DNA of 64,000 nt from Streptomyces althioticus (GCA_014649355.1 BMSW01000004.1:486220-550219), one strand, 5' to 3'; shown: positions 38,651-49,668, counted from the first letter of the stretch. A program made the numbers and translations. Notes: a model not told the origin generated them from the sequence alone.

Positions 38651-40063
38651 GTGAGTACGAAAGCACCTGAAGCGGACGTGAGGAGTGAGGAGCTCACCTC
38701 AGAGGTGTGGCCGGTCGCCTGGACCGTCGTCGTCGGCGCGCTGGGCGTCCTGTTCGGAACGACCATCGTGGCCGTGGCGATCGAGCCGCTCGCCGGGATC
38801 CTGGACGTCCCCCTGGCGACGATCCAGTGGATCAGCACCGGCTACCTGCTGGCCCTCGCCGTCGTCATCCCGATCGTCCCGTGGGCGCAGCGGCGCCTCG
38901 GCGGCAGGCGCCTGTGGATCCTGGGCCTGCTCGTCTTCCTCGCGGCGTCCGTGCTGAGCGCCCTGGCGTGGGACGCCACCTCGCTGATCGCGTTCCGCGT
39001 GCTGCAGGGCGTGGGCGGCGGCATCCTCATGCCGATGATGTCCACGCTCGTGATGCATGCGGCGGGCGGCAAGGGCCTCGCGCGTGTCATGGCCGTCGTC
39101 GGCATCCCCACCTCCCTGGGCCCGATCCTCGGCCCGGTGCTCGGCGGGATCGTGCTGGACCGGCTCGACTGGCGCTGGCTGTTCCTGGTCACCGTCCCCT
39201 TCGTCCTCGCCGGCATCGCCCTCGCGCTGAAGTACCTGCCCAAGGACGAGGAGACCCGCCCCGCGAAGCTCGACGTCACCGGGTTCGCCCTCATGTCCTC
39301 GGGCCTGGCGGCCGTGCTGTACGGACTGAGCGACGCCAGCAGGGACGGCGGGTTCCTGCACCCGGACGTGCTCGTCCCCGTGTCGGCGGGCCTGGCCGCG
39401 ACCGGCGTCTTCACCTGGCGCGCCCTGCGCCGTAGGACGGACGCGCTCGTCGACCTGCGGCTGCTCCGCCACCTGCCGCTGTCGTCCTCGACGTTGCTGC
39501 TGTTCCTCTCGGGCGTGGCCCTCTACGGCGCCATGCTGCTGATCCCGCTGTACTTCCAGCAGCTGCGCGGGATGACGCCGCTCGTCGCGGGACTGCTGCT
39601 GATCCCGCAGGGCGTGGGCACCCTGCTCAGCCGGACCCCGGCGGCACGCCTGTCCGAGGCGATCGGGTCCCGGTGGGTCGTGGTCGCGGGCTTCGTGCTC
39701 GTCGTGATCGGCACGGTGCCGTTCCTCGGCGCCACGGCCCACACCGACCTCGTCCTCATCAGCGTGTTCCTGTTCGTCCGCGGTCTCGGTCTCGGCGCGG
39801 TGACCGTGACCCTCATGGCCCTCGCGTTCGAAGGGCTCGCCCGCGACGAGGTGCCGCACGCGAGCGTCATCAGCCGCATCGGCCAGCAGCTCGGCGGCTC
39901 CTTCGGCACGGCGGTCCTCGCGGTGACGCTCCAGGCCGCGATGACCACGGCGTCATCTCCCGCGCTCGGCTTCCGGCACGCGTTCTGGTGGGCCCTCGGC
40001 TTCACCCTCCTCGCGGTGCTCGTGTCCTTCGCGATCCCCCGGGGGAGCGGCAGGCGCGGGTGA
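38651..40063 (+). CDS. MFS multidrug efflux transporter (DHA2 type)
   Basis: 470 residues from GTG 38651, with AGAGG upstream. About 12-14 membrane segments are present. The W-I-S-T-G-Y-L-L motif in segment two and R-V-L-Q-G-V-G-G-G-I-L-M-P in segment four, with G-P-I-L-G-P-V-L-G-G-I-V in segment five, match the drug:proton antiporter family 2. It exports drugs or dyes using the proton gradient. Control by the divergent TetR repressor is likely. Confidence 0.93.
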   Translation: MSTKAPEADVRSEELTSEVWPVAWTVVVGALGVLFGTTIVAVAIEPLAGILDVPLATIQWISTGYLLALAVVIPIVPWAQRRLGGRRLWILGLLVFLAASVLSALAWDATSLIAFRVLQGVGGGILMPMMSTLVMHAAGGKGLARVMAVVGIPTSLGPILGPVLGGIVLDRLDWRWLFLVTVPFVLAGIALALKYLPKDEETRPAKLDVTGFALMSSGLAAVLYGLSDASRDGGFLHPDVLVPVSAGLAATGVFTWRALRRRTDALVDLRLLRHLPLSSSTLLLFLSGVALYGAMLLIPLYFQQLRGMTPLVAGLLLIPQGVGTLLSRTPAARLSEAIGSRWVVVAGFVLVVIGTVPFLGATAHTDLVLISVFLFVRGLGLGAVTVTLMALAFEGLARDEVPHASVISRIGQQLGGSFGTAVLAVTLQAAMTTASSPALGFRHAFWWALGFTLLAVLVSFAIPRGSGRRG

Positions 40064-40199
40064 AGCCCGGTGGCGGCCGAGCCGGCGGTCGAGCAGGGCG
40101 GGCCCGGCGCGGCAGCGACCGGAGCCCGTGCGGCCCGTTGACACCTCGGTGGGCGGGGCCGGAGACTCGCGGGCGGGCGTGGGTGAAGGGGGGCGACCG

Positions 40200-41375
40200 G
40201 TGCGTACCACCGTGGGGATCGTGGGGGCCGGTCCCGCCGGGCTGATGCTGGCGCGGCTGTTGCGGCTCGCGGGCATCGACTGCGTCGTCCTGGAGTGCCG
40301 CGACCGCGCCTACGTGGAGCGGAGACAGCGGGCCGGGGTGCTGGAGCAGGGCACCGCCGACGCGCTCAGGGCGGCCGGGGCGGGGGAGCGGCTGGACCGC
40401 GAGGGCCTGCCCCACGACGGCATCGAGCTGCGGTTCGGGCGGCGCCGCCACCGCGTCGACTTCCCGGACCTCACCGGCGGCCGCCGCGTCACCGTCTACG
40501 CCCAGACCGAGGTCTGCAAGGACCTCATCGCCCTCGCCGGGACCGACGGTCCCCCCGTGCTCTTCGAGGCGGAGGTGCTCGCCGTCGAGGACGTGGACAC
40601 CGACGCCCCGCGGATCCGCTTCCGCCGCCACGGCCGCGAGGAGGCGCTGGAGTGCGCCTACGTGGCCGGCTGCGACGGCTTCCACGGGGTGTGCCGGGCC
40701 GCCGTCCCCGCCGCCGTCTCCCGCGTGCACGAGCGCAGCTACCCGTACGCCTGGCTGGGCGTCCTCGCCGACGTGCCGCCCTCCCACGACGAGCTGGTCT
40801 ACGCCCGCCACGACCGCGGCTTCGCCCTGCTGTCCATGCGCTCCCCGACCGTGTCCCGCCTCTACCTCCAGGTGCCGGAGGACACCAAGGCCGAGGAGTG
40901 GACGGACGAGGAGATCTGGGACGAGCTGGCCCTCCGCCTGGAGACCGCCGACGACTGGAGACTGGAGCGCGGCCCCGTCACCCAGAAGTCGGTCACCCCG
41001 ATGCGCTCCTACGTCCACGAGCCCATGCGGTACGGACGTCTCTTCCTCGCCGGTGACGCCGCCCACATCGTGCCCCCGACCGGAGCCAAGGGCCTCAACC
41101 TCGCCGTCGGGGACGTCGTGGTCCTCGCCCGCGCCCTGGAACACGAACGGCGCACCGGCTCCACCGAGCTCCTGGACGCCTACTCCGCGACCTGCCTGCG
41201 CCGCGTCTGGCAGGCCGAGCGGTTCTCTTACGACATGACCACGCTGCTGCACCGGGACCCCGGCGCCACCGCCTTCGACGACCGGCTGCAGCTCGCCCGT
41301 CTGGACCGGATCGCCACCAGCCGGTCCGCCGCCGCCGACCTCGCCGAGGGCTACACCGGACTCCCCCTCGGGTGA
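40200..41375 (+). CDS. pobA: 4-hydroxybenzoate 3-monooxygenase
   Basis: 391 residues from GTG 40200, with GGGGGG upstream; the length is normal for the family. The FAD fingerprint G-A-G-P-A-G-L is at residues 9-15. The D-G motif (C-D-G-F-H-G-V-C-R) and G-D-A-A-H-I-V-P-P-T-G-A-K-G-L-N motif are intact. It hydroxylates 4-hydroxybenzoate to protocatechuate with NADPH or NADH and oxygen. No pca ring-cleavage genes are nearby. Other aromatic hydroxylases share these motifs, but the A-K-G-L-N-L-A-V-G-D context is characteristic of PobA. Confidence 0.88.
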   Translation: MRTTVGIVGAGPAGLMLARLLRLAGIDCVVLECRDRAYVERRQRAGVLEQGTADALRAAGAGERLDREGLPHDGIELRFGRRRHRVDFPDLTGGRRVTVYAQTEVCKDLIALAGTDGPPVLFEAEVLAVEDVDTDAPRIRFRRHGREEALECAYVAGCDGFHGVCRAAVPAAVSRVHERSYPYAWLGVLADVPPSHDELVYARHDRGFALLSMRSPTVSRLYLQVPEDTKAEEWTDEEIWDELALRLETADDWRLERGPVTQKSVTPMRSYVHEPMRYGRLFLAGDAAHIVPPTGAKGLNLAVGDVVVLARALEHERRTGSTELLDAYSATCLRRVWQAERFSYDMTTLLHRDPGATAFDDRLQLARLDRIATSRSAAADLAEGYTGLPLG

Positions 41376-41570
41376 TCACTGTCTCCGGCCGGTTCCGGGC
41401 AGGTACCGGCTCGGTACCGGTCCGTCACCTGCCGTGAAGGGAATCACCAGGACGCGTAGCGTGTTGCGCAGCACAACAAGGGAAAGATCCTCCCCAAGCA
41501 TTAGGGTCATTCCTTTGCCTACCTATTACTCTTGAGCCAAGGCCGCACCGAGTGGCCATGGAGGAGTGAA

Positions 41571-42458
41571 ATGAGGAGCAGTAACCCGGTCTTCTCGCGA
41601 CGGGGGTTCGGCCGCGACAACGGCTACGCGGGCTTCAACACCGCGCCGCAGGCCGGGGGCCCCGCAGTCGCCACGCAGGCCAACCCGTACGCACAGCCGA
41701 CGGGCAACCCGTACGCCCAGAACCCGTACGCGCAGCAGCAGCAGTACGGCGCGCCGCCGCAGGCCCCCGCCACGGCCGGCCGCATGACCATCGACGACGT
41801 CGTGATGCGCACGGGCACCACGCTCGGCGTGCTGATCGTCACCGCCGCGCTCGCCTGGGCGCTGCTGCCCGTCGACGACGCCAACATCGGCCGGTCCTAC
41901 GGCATCGGCATCGGCTCCGCGCTGATCGCCATGGTCCTGGGCTTCGTACAGGCGTTCAAGCGCAAGGCGTCGCCCGCGCTGATCCTGACCTACGCCGCCT
42001 TCGAGGGCGTGTTCCTCGGCGTCATCTCCAGCGTCGTCGACAACCGCATCGCCGACGGCGCGGCCATGCAGGCCGTGCTCGGCACCATGGCGGTGTTCGC
42101 CGGTGTGCTGGTGGCCTACAAGGCCGGGTGGATCCGCGTCAACCGCCGCTTCTACGGCTTCGTGATGGCGGCCGCCCTCGGCTTCATCCTGCTGATGGCC
42201 GTGAACCTGCTGTTCGCGGTGATCGGCGGCGGTGACGGCCTCGGCTTCCGCAGCGGCGCCCTCGGCGTCCTCTTCGGCGTCGTCGGCATCATCCTCGGCG
42301 CCTGCTTCCTCGCCCTGGACTTCAAGCAGGTCGAGGACGGCATCGCCTACGGCGCCCCGCGCGAGGAGGCCTGGCTCGCCGCCTTCGGCCTCACGCTGAC
42401 GCTGGTGTGGATCTACCTCGAGTTCCTGCGGCTCATCTCGATCCTCAACAGCGACTGA
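41571..42458 (+). CDS. Bax inhibitor-1/YccA-like integral membrane protein
   Basis: 295 residues from ATG 41571, with GGAGG-type site GAGGAGTG upstream. The first 80 residues are disordered and rich in N-P-Y-A-Q repeats. Seven membrane segments follow, with F-E-G-V-F-L-G and a final segment containing F-L-A-L-D-F-K-Q-V-E-D and L-E-F-L-R-L-I-S-I-L, as in the YccA/BI-1 family. Family members may form calcium-permeable channels or bind FtsH. A strong terminator follows. Confidence 0.9.
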   Translation: MRSSNPVFSRRGFGRDNGYAGFNTAPQAGGPAVATQANPYAQPTGNPYAQNPYAQQQQYGAPPQAPATAGRMTIDDVVMRTGTTLGVLIVTAALAWALLPVDDANIGRSYGIGIGSALIAMVLGFVQAFKRKASPALILTYAAFEGVFLGVISSVVDNRIADGAAMQAVLGTMAVFAGVLVAYKAGWIRVNRRFYGFVMAAALGFILLMAVNLLFAVIGGGDGLGFRSGALGVLFGVVGIILGACFLALDFKQVEDGIAYGAPREEAWLAAFGLTLTLVWIYLEFLRLISILNSD

Positions 42459-42485
42459 CGCTTCGGCGTCCGCCGCACGGCATGA

Positions 42486-42517
42486 CGAAGGGCCCCGGTT
42501 CCGACCGGGGCCCTTCG
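42486..42517. terminator. Bidirectional terminator
   Basis: CGAAGGGCCCCGGT and its complement ACCGGGGCCCTTCG form a nearly perfect long stem at 42486-42517, between the BI-1 gene and the convergent DUF4287 gene. Confidence 0.9.
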
Positions 42518-42558
42518 CCGTGTCCCGGGTCCGTTCCGGGGGACGGGCTGGGCGCCGG

Positions 42559-42789
42559 CTAGAGCAGCCTGCGCGCCGCCCTCCGCAGGTCGTACTCGTG
42601 CACGATCGCCTTGGCGTGGCCGTACGCCAGGTCGTACTCGTGCCTCAGCCAGCTGACCTTCTCCTCGAAGCGGACGAGCGCCGGGCCTTCTTCGACGGTG
42701 CGCAGCCAGTCGGAGATCTCACGACCGGTGCAGTGCGGGATGCGGGCGAGCATGTTGCGATGGGTCTCTGCGGAGAAGACTTGGGACAT
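42559..42789 (-). CDS. DUF4287-like small protein
   Basis: 76 residues from ATG 42789, with GGAGG five bases upstream. T-H-R-N-M-L-A-R-I-P-H-C-T-G-R-E-I-S-D-W and the later R-H-E-Y-D-L-A-Y-G-H-A-K-A-I-V match DUF4287 proteins of actinobacteria. The role is unknown. It converges on the BI-1 gene. Confidence 0.75.
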   Translation of the reverse strand: MSQVFSAETHRNMLARIPHCTGREISDWLRTVEEGPALVRFEEKVSWLRHEYDLAYGHAKAIVHEYDLRRAARRLL

Positions 42790-42890
42790 CGGCGCCTCCG
42801 GACGCTGGGATACAAGCCGGTCCTTCAGGTCACCGTGCCCGAGCGCCCGTCCGTTGGCAACAGTCCTGCCGCGCCGCGTACGCTCGCCGC

Positions 42891-43202
42891 GTGGTTGATA
42901 CGACGCCCTTCACCCGTGCCGTGGATCATTTCGCCGACCGCCTGCGGGCCGCGCCGCAGAGCCGGCTGCAGCGGGGAGCGGCGGCCGAGGCGCTCGCGCT
43001 GGCCAGGGAGTTGGCGCGGCGCACCCAGCATGTCGAGGAGCCGGGCACCGAGCCGCGCGAGATGCCGGACGCCGGCATGTTCGCCGCCGCCGACCAGATC
43101 ACCGTCGCCGGACACGACTTCGCCCTCGTGCTGAAAAGCGACGAGGAAGTGGCCGAGGCCGCCCGGCTCGTGGAGGAGGCACGCGAGCGCGCGGGTGTGT
43201 GA
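42891..43202 (+). CDS. Conserved hypothetical helical protein
   Basis: 103 residues from GTG 42891. It is almost entirely helical (D-H-F-A-D-R-L-R-A-A-P, A-L-A-L-A-R-E-L-A-R-R) with a short V-A-G-H-D-F-A-L-V-L hairpin. No ribosome site is evident, so the message may be leaderless. No family is recognised. Confidence 0.7.
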   Translation: MVDTTPFTRAVDHFADRLRAAPQSRLQRGAAAEALALARELARRTQHVEEPGTEPREMPDAGMFAAADQITVAGHDFALVLKSDEEVAEAARLVEEARERAGV

Positions 43203-43232
43203 CCCCGCGAGGGGCGTGCGCCGGGCGGTGAT

Positions 43233-43247
43233 GGGGCGCGGCGCCCC
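43233..43247. terminator. Short hairpin between convergent genes
   Basis: GGGGCGC and GCGCCCC are inverted around one base at 43233-43247. It lies between the stops of two convergent genes and may be a weak bidirectional terminator. Confidence 0.4.
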
Positions 43248-43250
43248 GCG

Positions 43251-44027
43251 CTACAGGGACGCGATGACGCGGTCCGCGAGGATGTAGACGCTGTCCTCAC
43301 CGCAGGAGAACGTCAGCGTGTACGCCCCGGAGATGCCGGAGCCGCCCAGCAGGAACGGCGTCTCGCCCGCCCGCAGCGCCTCGGCCAGGCGGTCCGCGGT
43401 CTCGCGGTGCCCCGGCGTCATGCAGAGCGTGGTGCCGTCGGCGAACACGTACACGTCCAGGGTGCCCAGCGGGCCCGGACGGACGTCGGTCAGCTCGGTG
43501 CGCGCGGCCGCCAGCTCCTCCAGCACCTCCACCGTGCGCTCGTGGTCGCTCACGACCGGCGAGGAGTGCGGAACGAAGTCCGGGTGCGAGGGGTGACGGC
43601 GGCGGGCCGCTGCCAGCTCGGGGGAGTCCCCGGCGTGCTCCTCGGTGTCGCCGCCGGGCTCGGAGACCGGCTCCAGGCCCGCGAAATCGGCCTGCCGGGG
43701 CAGGAACAGTTCGCTGTCGGGCAGACCCAGCAGGGACGGGCCCTCGGAGGCGTCACGCGCCTCCTGGGCGGCCCAGAACGCCCGCGCCTCGGCCAGCTCG
43801 CGCTCCCGCTCCTCGGCGAGCGCCTCCGCGACCGCGGCGCGTATCTCGTCCGGTCCCGCCGAGCGGGCGTGCGGGACCTCGGCACGGCCCGTGGTCCGGC
43901 TCCTGGCCAGCTCGGTGTGCAGCGCCGCGACCTGTCGACGCAGCACCAGCACACTGCGCAGGACGGCGACGCCCACGGCTCCGGTGGCGGCCGTGGTGAT
44001 CAGCAGGGCGATCGGCATGGCGCTCAC
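43251..44027 (-). CDS. Membrane-anchored hypothetical protein
   Basis: 258 residues from GTG 44027, with GGGAG seven bases upstream. One N-terminal membrane segment (residues 5-27) is followed by a long charged coiled-coil region with repeated E-E-R-E-R-E-L-A-E-A. A C-terminal globular domain contains L-D-V-Y-V-F-A-D-G-T-T-L-C-M-T-P-G and Y-T-L-T-F-S-C-G-E-D. No family is recognised. The soluble part is probably cytoplasmic. Confidence 0.75.
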   Translation of the reverse strand: MSAMPIALLITTAATGAVGVAVLRSVLVLRRQVAALHTELARSRTTGRAEVPHARSAGPDEIRAAVAEALAEERERELAEARAFWAAQEARDASEGPSLLGLPDSELFLPRQADFAGLEPVSEPGGDTEEHAGDSPELAAARRRHPSHPDFVPHSSPVVSDHERTVEVLEELAAARTELTDVRPGPLGTLDVYVFADGTTLCMTPGHRETADRLAEALRAGETPFLLGGSGISGAYTLTFSCGEDSVYILADRVIASL

Positions 44028-44224
44028 TGACGTACTCCCGGTTCACAGTCGACCCCCGACTTCCTACATCAGCTTGAAGGGCGGACTAACCATCTGTCAG
44101 TGCGTAACGTCACGAATCGGACAGTCCGGCGGGGTGTAGGCACCTGATGCGGCTTCCGTGACCTGCGCCGATACCCCTCCCGCGAGGCGTAGGTCACATC
44201 CTGGGGGAATTTGGATCACAGAAC

Positions 44225-44258
44225 GGCCCGGCACCCCGGAGAACGGGGGTGCCGGGCC
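44225..44258 (-). terminator. Terminator of the thiolase gene
   Basis: GGCCCGGCACCCC (44225-44237) and GGGGTGCCGGGCC (44246-44258) form a perfect 13-bp stem with an 8-base loop, 50 bases after the thiolase stop on the minus strand. Confidence 0.85.
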
Positions 44259-44307
44259 GGAATCTCACGCGGCGTGCCGCCCGGGTGACTCAGCGGCGTG
44301 ACCGGTC

Positions 44308-45528
44308 TCAGCTCAGGCGCTCGATGACCATCGCCATGCCCTGGCCGCCGCCGACGCACATGGTCTCCAGACCGAACTGCTTGTCGTGGAACTGCAGGGA
44401 GTTGATGAGCGTGCCGGTGATGCGGGCGCCGGTCATGCCGAAGGGGTGGCCGACGGCGATGGCGCCGCCGTTGACGTTCAGCTTGTCCAGCGGGATGCCC
44501 AGGTCCTTGTAGGACGGGATCACCTGGGCGGCGAACGCCTCGTTGATCTCGAACAGGTCGATGTCGTCGACGGTCAGGCCGGCCCGCTGCAGGGCCTGCT
44601 TGCTCGCCTCGACCGGGCCGAGACCCATGATCTCCGGGGAGAGGCCCGAGACGCCGGTGGACACGATCCGGGCCAGCGGGGTCAGGCCCAGCTCGCGCGC
44701 CTTGGTGTCGCTCATGACGACCAGCGCGGCGGCGCCGTCGTTCAGCGGGCAGCAGTTGCCGGCGGTGACCAGGCCGTCGGGGCGGAAGACGGGCTTCAGG
44801 CCGGAGACGCCCTCCATGGTGACGCCGGCGCGCGGGCCGTCGTCCTTGCTGACGACCGTGCCGTCGGGCAGCGTCACCGGGGTGATCTCGCGCTCCCAGA
44901 AGCCGTTCTTGATGGCTTCCTCGGCGAGGTTCTGCGAGCGGACGCCGAACTCGTCCATCTCCTGACGGGTGACGCCCTTCCAGCGGGCGAGGTTCTCCGC
45001 GGTCTGGCCCATCGCGATGTACGGGTCGGGGACCAGGCCGTCCTCGCGCGGGTCGTGCCAGGTGGTGCCCTCCTGCTGGGCGACCTCGGCGGTGCGGGCC
45101 TCGGCCTCGGCGAACAGCGGGTTGCGGGTGTCCGGGAGGCTGTCGGAGTTGCCCTTCGCGAAGCGCGAGACCGTCTCGACGCCGGCCGAGATGAAGACGT
45201 CGCCCTCGCCGGCCTTGATCGCGTGCAGCGCCATGCGGGAGGTCTGCAGCGAGGAGGAGCAGTAGCGGGTGATGGTGCAGCCGGGGAGGTGGTCCATGCC
45301 CATCTGCACGGCGACGACCCGGCCGAGGTTGTTGCCCTGCTCGCCGCCGGGCAGGCCGCAGCCGAGCATCAGGTCGTCGATGTCCTTCGGGTCCAGCTCG
45401 GGGACCTTGGCGAGGGCCGCCTGGATGATCGTGGCGGTCAGGTCGTCCGGCCGCAGGTCCTTGAGCGAGCCCTTGAAGGCGCGGCCGATGGGGGAGCGGG
45501 CGGCGGAAACGATCACGGCTTCGGGCAT
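44308..45528 (-). CDS. Acetyl-CoA acetyltransferase (thiolase)
   Basis: 406 residues from ATG 45528, with TGGAG upstream; a GTG one codon earlier is less likely. The nucleophile C90 lies in R-Y-C-S-S-S-L-Q. The catalytic His is in G-H-P-F-G-M-T-G-A-R and the second Cys in M-C-V-G-G-G-Q-G-M-A. It condenses two acetyl-CoA or cleaves 3-ketoacyl-CoA. The sequence contains the N-E-A-F-A motif expected of the family. No beta-oxidation partner genes are adjacent. Confidence 0.95.
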   Translation of the reverse strand: MPEAVIVSAARSPIGRAFKGSLKDLRPDDLTATIIQAALAKVPELDPKDIDDLMLGCGLPGGEQGNNLGRVVAVQMGMDHLPGCTITRYCSSSLQTSRMALHAIKAGEGDVFISAGVETVSRFAKGNSDSLPDTRNPLFAEAEARTAEVAQQEGTTWHDPREDGLVPDPYIAMGQTAENLARWKGVTRQEMDEFGVRSQNLAEEAIKNGFWEREITPVTLPDGTVVSKDDGPRAGVTMEGVSGLKPVFRPDGLVTAGNCCPLNDGAAALVVMSDTKARELGLTPLARIVSTGVSGLSPEIMGLGPVEASKQALQRAGLTVDDIDLFEINEAFAAQVIPSYKDLGIPLDKLNVNGGAIAVGHPFGMTGARITGTLINSLQFHDKQFGLETMCVGGGQGMAMVIERLS

Positions 45529-45690
45529 CACGGCTCCAGAGTGAAGAGGGTGCGGCGGGGCGCTGGGCGGCGTCCGTTGGGAAGTTACCCGGCCGTATGA
45601 CCGGGGTCACGGGTGTCGGGGTGTGAGATGGGCCGCAACTTTCTAAGCGCTTGCTTTTCTATGGCCCCGCTTCCAGCGACCGTGACGGAA

Positions 45691-45972
45691 GCGCCCCTCA
45701 GGGGCGCGGGGAACTGCGCGCTCAGCCACGGAGGCCCCGCACCCGGCGTCGGAGGGGTGCCGCTGCGCCCACCCGTGCCGCCCTGGGGGTCCCCCCAGGC
45801 CATTAAGGCACTGGGGGAGGCACGACTGCCCGCAGCTGGGGCGGTACGCCCCTACAAGGGGCGCGGGGAACTGCGCGATCAGGCACAGACCACCCGCCCC
45901 CGGCGTTGCAAGGCGGCACGACTGCCCGCAGCTGGGGCGGTACGCCCCTTCAGGGGCGCGGGGAACTGCGCG
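45691..45972. repeat. Cluster A of dispersed Streptomyces-type repeats (three copies)
   Basis: The 20-mer GGGGCGCGGGGAACTGCGCG occurs at 45701-45720, 45858-45877 and 45953-45972. Two copies are preceded by CTGCCCGCAGCTGGGGCGGT, giving a local duplication of about 95 bases. The flank after the first copy (45721-45785) recurs after the copies at 63.7 and 63.9 kb. The 488-base gap between thiolase and the SGNH gene contains only these repeats. Confidence 0.9.
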
Positions 45973-46019
45973 ACCGGCCACATACCACCCGCCCCGGCGT
46001 CGCAGAAGCGCGAGGTGGG

Positions 46020-47045
46020 TCACGGCGACGGCTGCGTCGACGGCTCGGGCTCGGATTCCGTGACCCGCCGGCGCCGCCGGCGCTTCAGGAGGGCCCAGGC
46101 GCCCCGAGGCCCCGTCGGCATCGCCGCCGTGACCTCCGTACCCGCCTCCGACGCCGCCTCCGCCGCCGCCCGCGCCACCGGCAGGAACCCCTCGCGGCGG
46201 GCGGCGTCCGGCCGGTCCTCCTCCGGCCACAGTCCCAGCGCCGCGCACACCGTCGGCAGCACCGCCATCGCCGCCGTCGCGTACCCCTCCGCCGAGGGGT
46301 GGTAGCTGTCCGGGCCGAACAGCTCCCGCGGGTTCGCCGCGAACTCCGGCCCCAGCAGGTCGCCCAGCGACACCGTGCGCCCGCCCTGCTCGACCACGCC
46401 GATCGTCTGCGCCGCCGCGAGCTGCCGCGAGGCCCGGCGGGCCATCCAGCGCAGCGGCTGCCGTACCGGCTCGATCGTGCCGAGATCCGGGCACGTGCCG
46501 ACCACCACCTCCGCGCCGGCCGTCCGCAGCCGCCGCACCGCCGAGGCGAGGTGGCGCACGGACCGGGTGGCCGGCATCCGGTGCGTCACGTCGTTCGCGC
46601 CGACCATGATCACGCAGATGTCCGGCACCCGCGACGGGTCCGCCAGCGCCAGACTCACCTGCCGGTCCAGGTCGTCCGAGCGGGCCCCGGGCACCGCCAC
46701 CGTGGACAGCCCCACCGGACGCTCCGCGATCGCCGCCACCCCGGAGGCGAGCAGCGCGCCCGGCGTCTGCCCGGCCCGGTGCACGCCCTGCCCGGCGGCC
46801 GTGGAGTCGCCCAGCATCGTCAGCCGCAGCGCCGGCTCACCCGGCACCGTGTAGGAGGCGCCGTACAGTCCGTCCGCGGTGGGCACGTGAGGTGACGTGC
46901 CGTTGCCCACACGGCGCCGGGCCAGCTGCGCCTCCGCCAGCAGCAGCCCCACGGCCGCCGCGCCCACCAGCCCGATCCCCCCGCCGCCGTACGCGGCGCC
47001 GGCCGCGATGCGCCGGGCCACTCGCGCCCTCGACATGCCCGTCAT
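46020..47045 (-). CDS. SGNH/GDSL-family hydrolase with membrane anchor
   Basis: 341 residues from ATG 47045, with GGAGG 11 bases upstream. A membrane segment or uncleaved signal lies at residues 10-36. The hydrolase fold has G-D-S-T-A-A-G-Q-G (nucleophile Ser, block I), G-A-N-D-V (block III) and D-S-Y-H-P-S-A-E-G-Y (block V). It is an extracytoplasmic esterase or lipase of unknown substrate. A basic R-R-R-R-R-R region ends the protein. It is divergent from the cystathionine beta-synthase gene. Confidence 0.9.
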   Translation of the reverse strand: MTGMSRARVARRIAAGAAYGGGGIGLVGAAAVGLLLAEAQLARRRVGNGTSPHVPTADGLYGASYTVPGEPALRLTMLGDSTAAGQGVHRAGQTPGALLASGVAAIAERPVGLSTVAVPGARSDDLDRQVSLALADPSRVPDICVIMVGANDVTHRMPATRSVRHLASAVRRLRTAGAEVVVGTCPDLGTIEPVRQPLRWMARRASRQLAAAQTIGVVEQGGRTVSLGDLLGPEFAANPRELFGPDSYHPSAEGYATAAMAVLPTVCAALGLWPEEDRPDAARREGFLPVARAAAEAASEAGTEVTAAMPTGPRGAWALLKRRRRRRVTESEPEPSTQPSP

Positions 47046-47209
47046 GCTCGCCGCCACCTCCTCGTAGCCGTACACCCAGGTCTTGCCCCGTACGGACGGT
47101 GGTCCAATCCCGACAGGGAGTGAACGACCCGGCCGGGTCCGGCTCCGGGGAGGGCCTAGGCTGGCATCACCACCACGACCACCTCTTTTGCAGCAGTCCG
47201 GAGACAACG

Positions 47210-48598
<1,389 letters not shown>

Positions 48599-49130
48599 GG
48601 TAGCCGTCCGCGGCGGGACGGGTGACCGATCGCGCAGTTCCCCGCGCCCCTGAGGGGGGCGGTGCGGTGTGATGCCGTCTGCGGCGCGGTGGGGGCTTGG
48701 CGCGCAGTTCCCCGCGCCCCTGGGCGTGCTGCGGTGGACGCGCCCCGAAGGGGCGCGGGGAACTGCGCGAGCGACCCACGACGACCCGCGCCCGGGTCCC
48801 GGACCTCAGGAACGCGGTCCGTCCCGTGCGGGACTTCCCGCAAGTGGTACGAGCACGTCACGCCCGCGCAGCACCCGGTTAACACAGCTCCGGCACAGTG
48901 GTGGATGTCGGCGGGACGGGAGCGGCTCCCCGGACCGGCCGACGGCCACACGGCGTCGAAGGACCTCCGGAGCGGCTCCCGGACCTCCATGGACGCCTGT
49001 GAAACGCACTACGCCCGTGGCGCAGCGCGTGTTCGCGGGGACCGCCGTCGTCCCGCCCCCCGGCAACGGGGGTGCGGCGGTCCCCGCGCAAACTCTTTCC
49101 CCGGCGCGTGCGCCACGCACCCCCTGCGGC
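48599..49130. other. 532-base intergenic region without a supported gene
   Basis: The first 170 bases hold repeat cluster B. From 48,770 to 49,130 I see no supported gene or convincing promoter on either strand. Frames that cross it on both strands are shadows of GC-rich repeat sequence. Confidence 0.6.
48631..48769. repeat. Cluster B of dispersed 20-bp repeats (three copies)
   Basis: The repeat occurs in reverse orientation (CGCGCAGTTCCCCGCGCCCC) at 48631-48650 and 48701-48720, and in forward orientation at 48750-48769. The 48701 and 48750 copies face each other and could form a long hairpin downstream of the CBS gene, possibly serving as its terminator. Confidence 0.9.
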
Positions 49131-49565
49131 TCAGTCCTCCCAGGCGTCGTCGTCCCGTGCCGAGCGGCGGCCCCGGAACAGCGCCGGGTTGCCGCGCACG
49201 ACCTGGACGACGTTCACGCCGACGATCCCCGCCCAGGCGACCAGCAGCCCCGGCAGGTCGGCCACGCCCCCGCCGATCGCGGACAGCGGCACCGCCAGCA
49301 CCATCGACACGATCCCGAAGCCGAACCGCTCGCCCCAGGAGTCCGTGGCCTTCGGCGCCCGCGCGTCCCGGGCCGACGTCAGCCGGTGCTCGGCCAGTTG
49401 CCGGCGCACCCGGCGCTCCACGGCGCCGTCGATGCGCTGGTCGACCTTCTCCAGGAACGAGTCGATCAGGGCCGACTCGTAGTCCTCGCCCAGATCCCTG
49501 CGGGCCTGCAGGGAGGCGTGGAGTTCCTTCTTCAGCTCGGCGTCCCGCGCGTCCATTCCGGTCAT
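49131..49565 (-). CDS. Hypothetical integral membrane protein
   Basis: 144 residues from ATG 49565; an ATG at 49556 has better spacing from GAGG and gives 141 residues. The N-terminal half is a charged helical region (D-A-E-L-K-K-E-L-H-A-S-L-Q-A-R-R-D-L-G-E-D-Y-E). Two membrane segments follow at about residues 82-125, and the chain ends in an acidic tail. The pattern is widespread in Streptomyces; the function is unknown. Confidence 0.75.
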   Translation of the reverse strand: MTGMDARDAELKKELHASLQARRDLGEDYESALIDSFLEKVDQRIDGAVERRVRRQLAEHRLTSARDARAPKATDSWGERFGFGIVSMVLAVPLSAIGGGVADLPGLLVAWAGIVGVNVVQVVRGNPALFRGRRSARDDDAWED

Positions 49566-49668
49566 GCCTCACAAGGTAGGGACGCGGGAGCCGGCGCGCA
49601 CTGGGGGTAACCCCCGTTCCCGTGCTCGGGCGGGCCGCCGTCCCGCGGCCCCCGCGCGCCGGCCAGGG

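Noticed and set aside
48662..49610. Overlapping plus-strand frames after the CBS gene
   Set aside because: They include the 20-bp repeats and the antisense of a membrane protein gene; no domain is visible.
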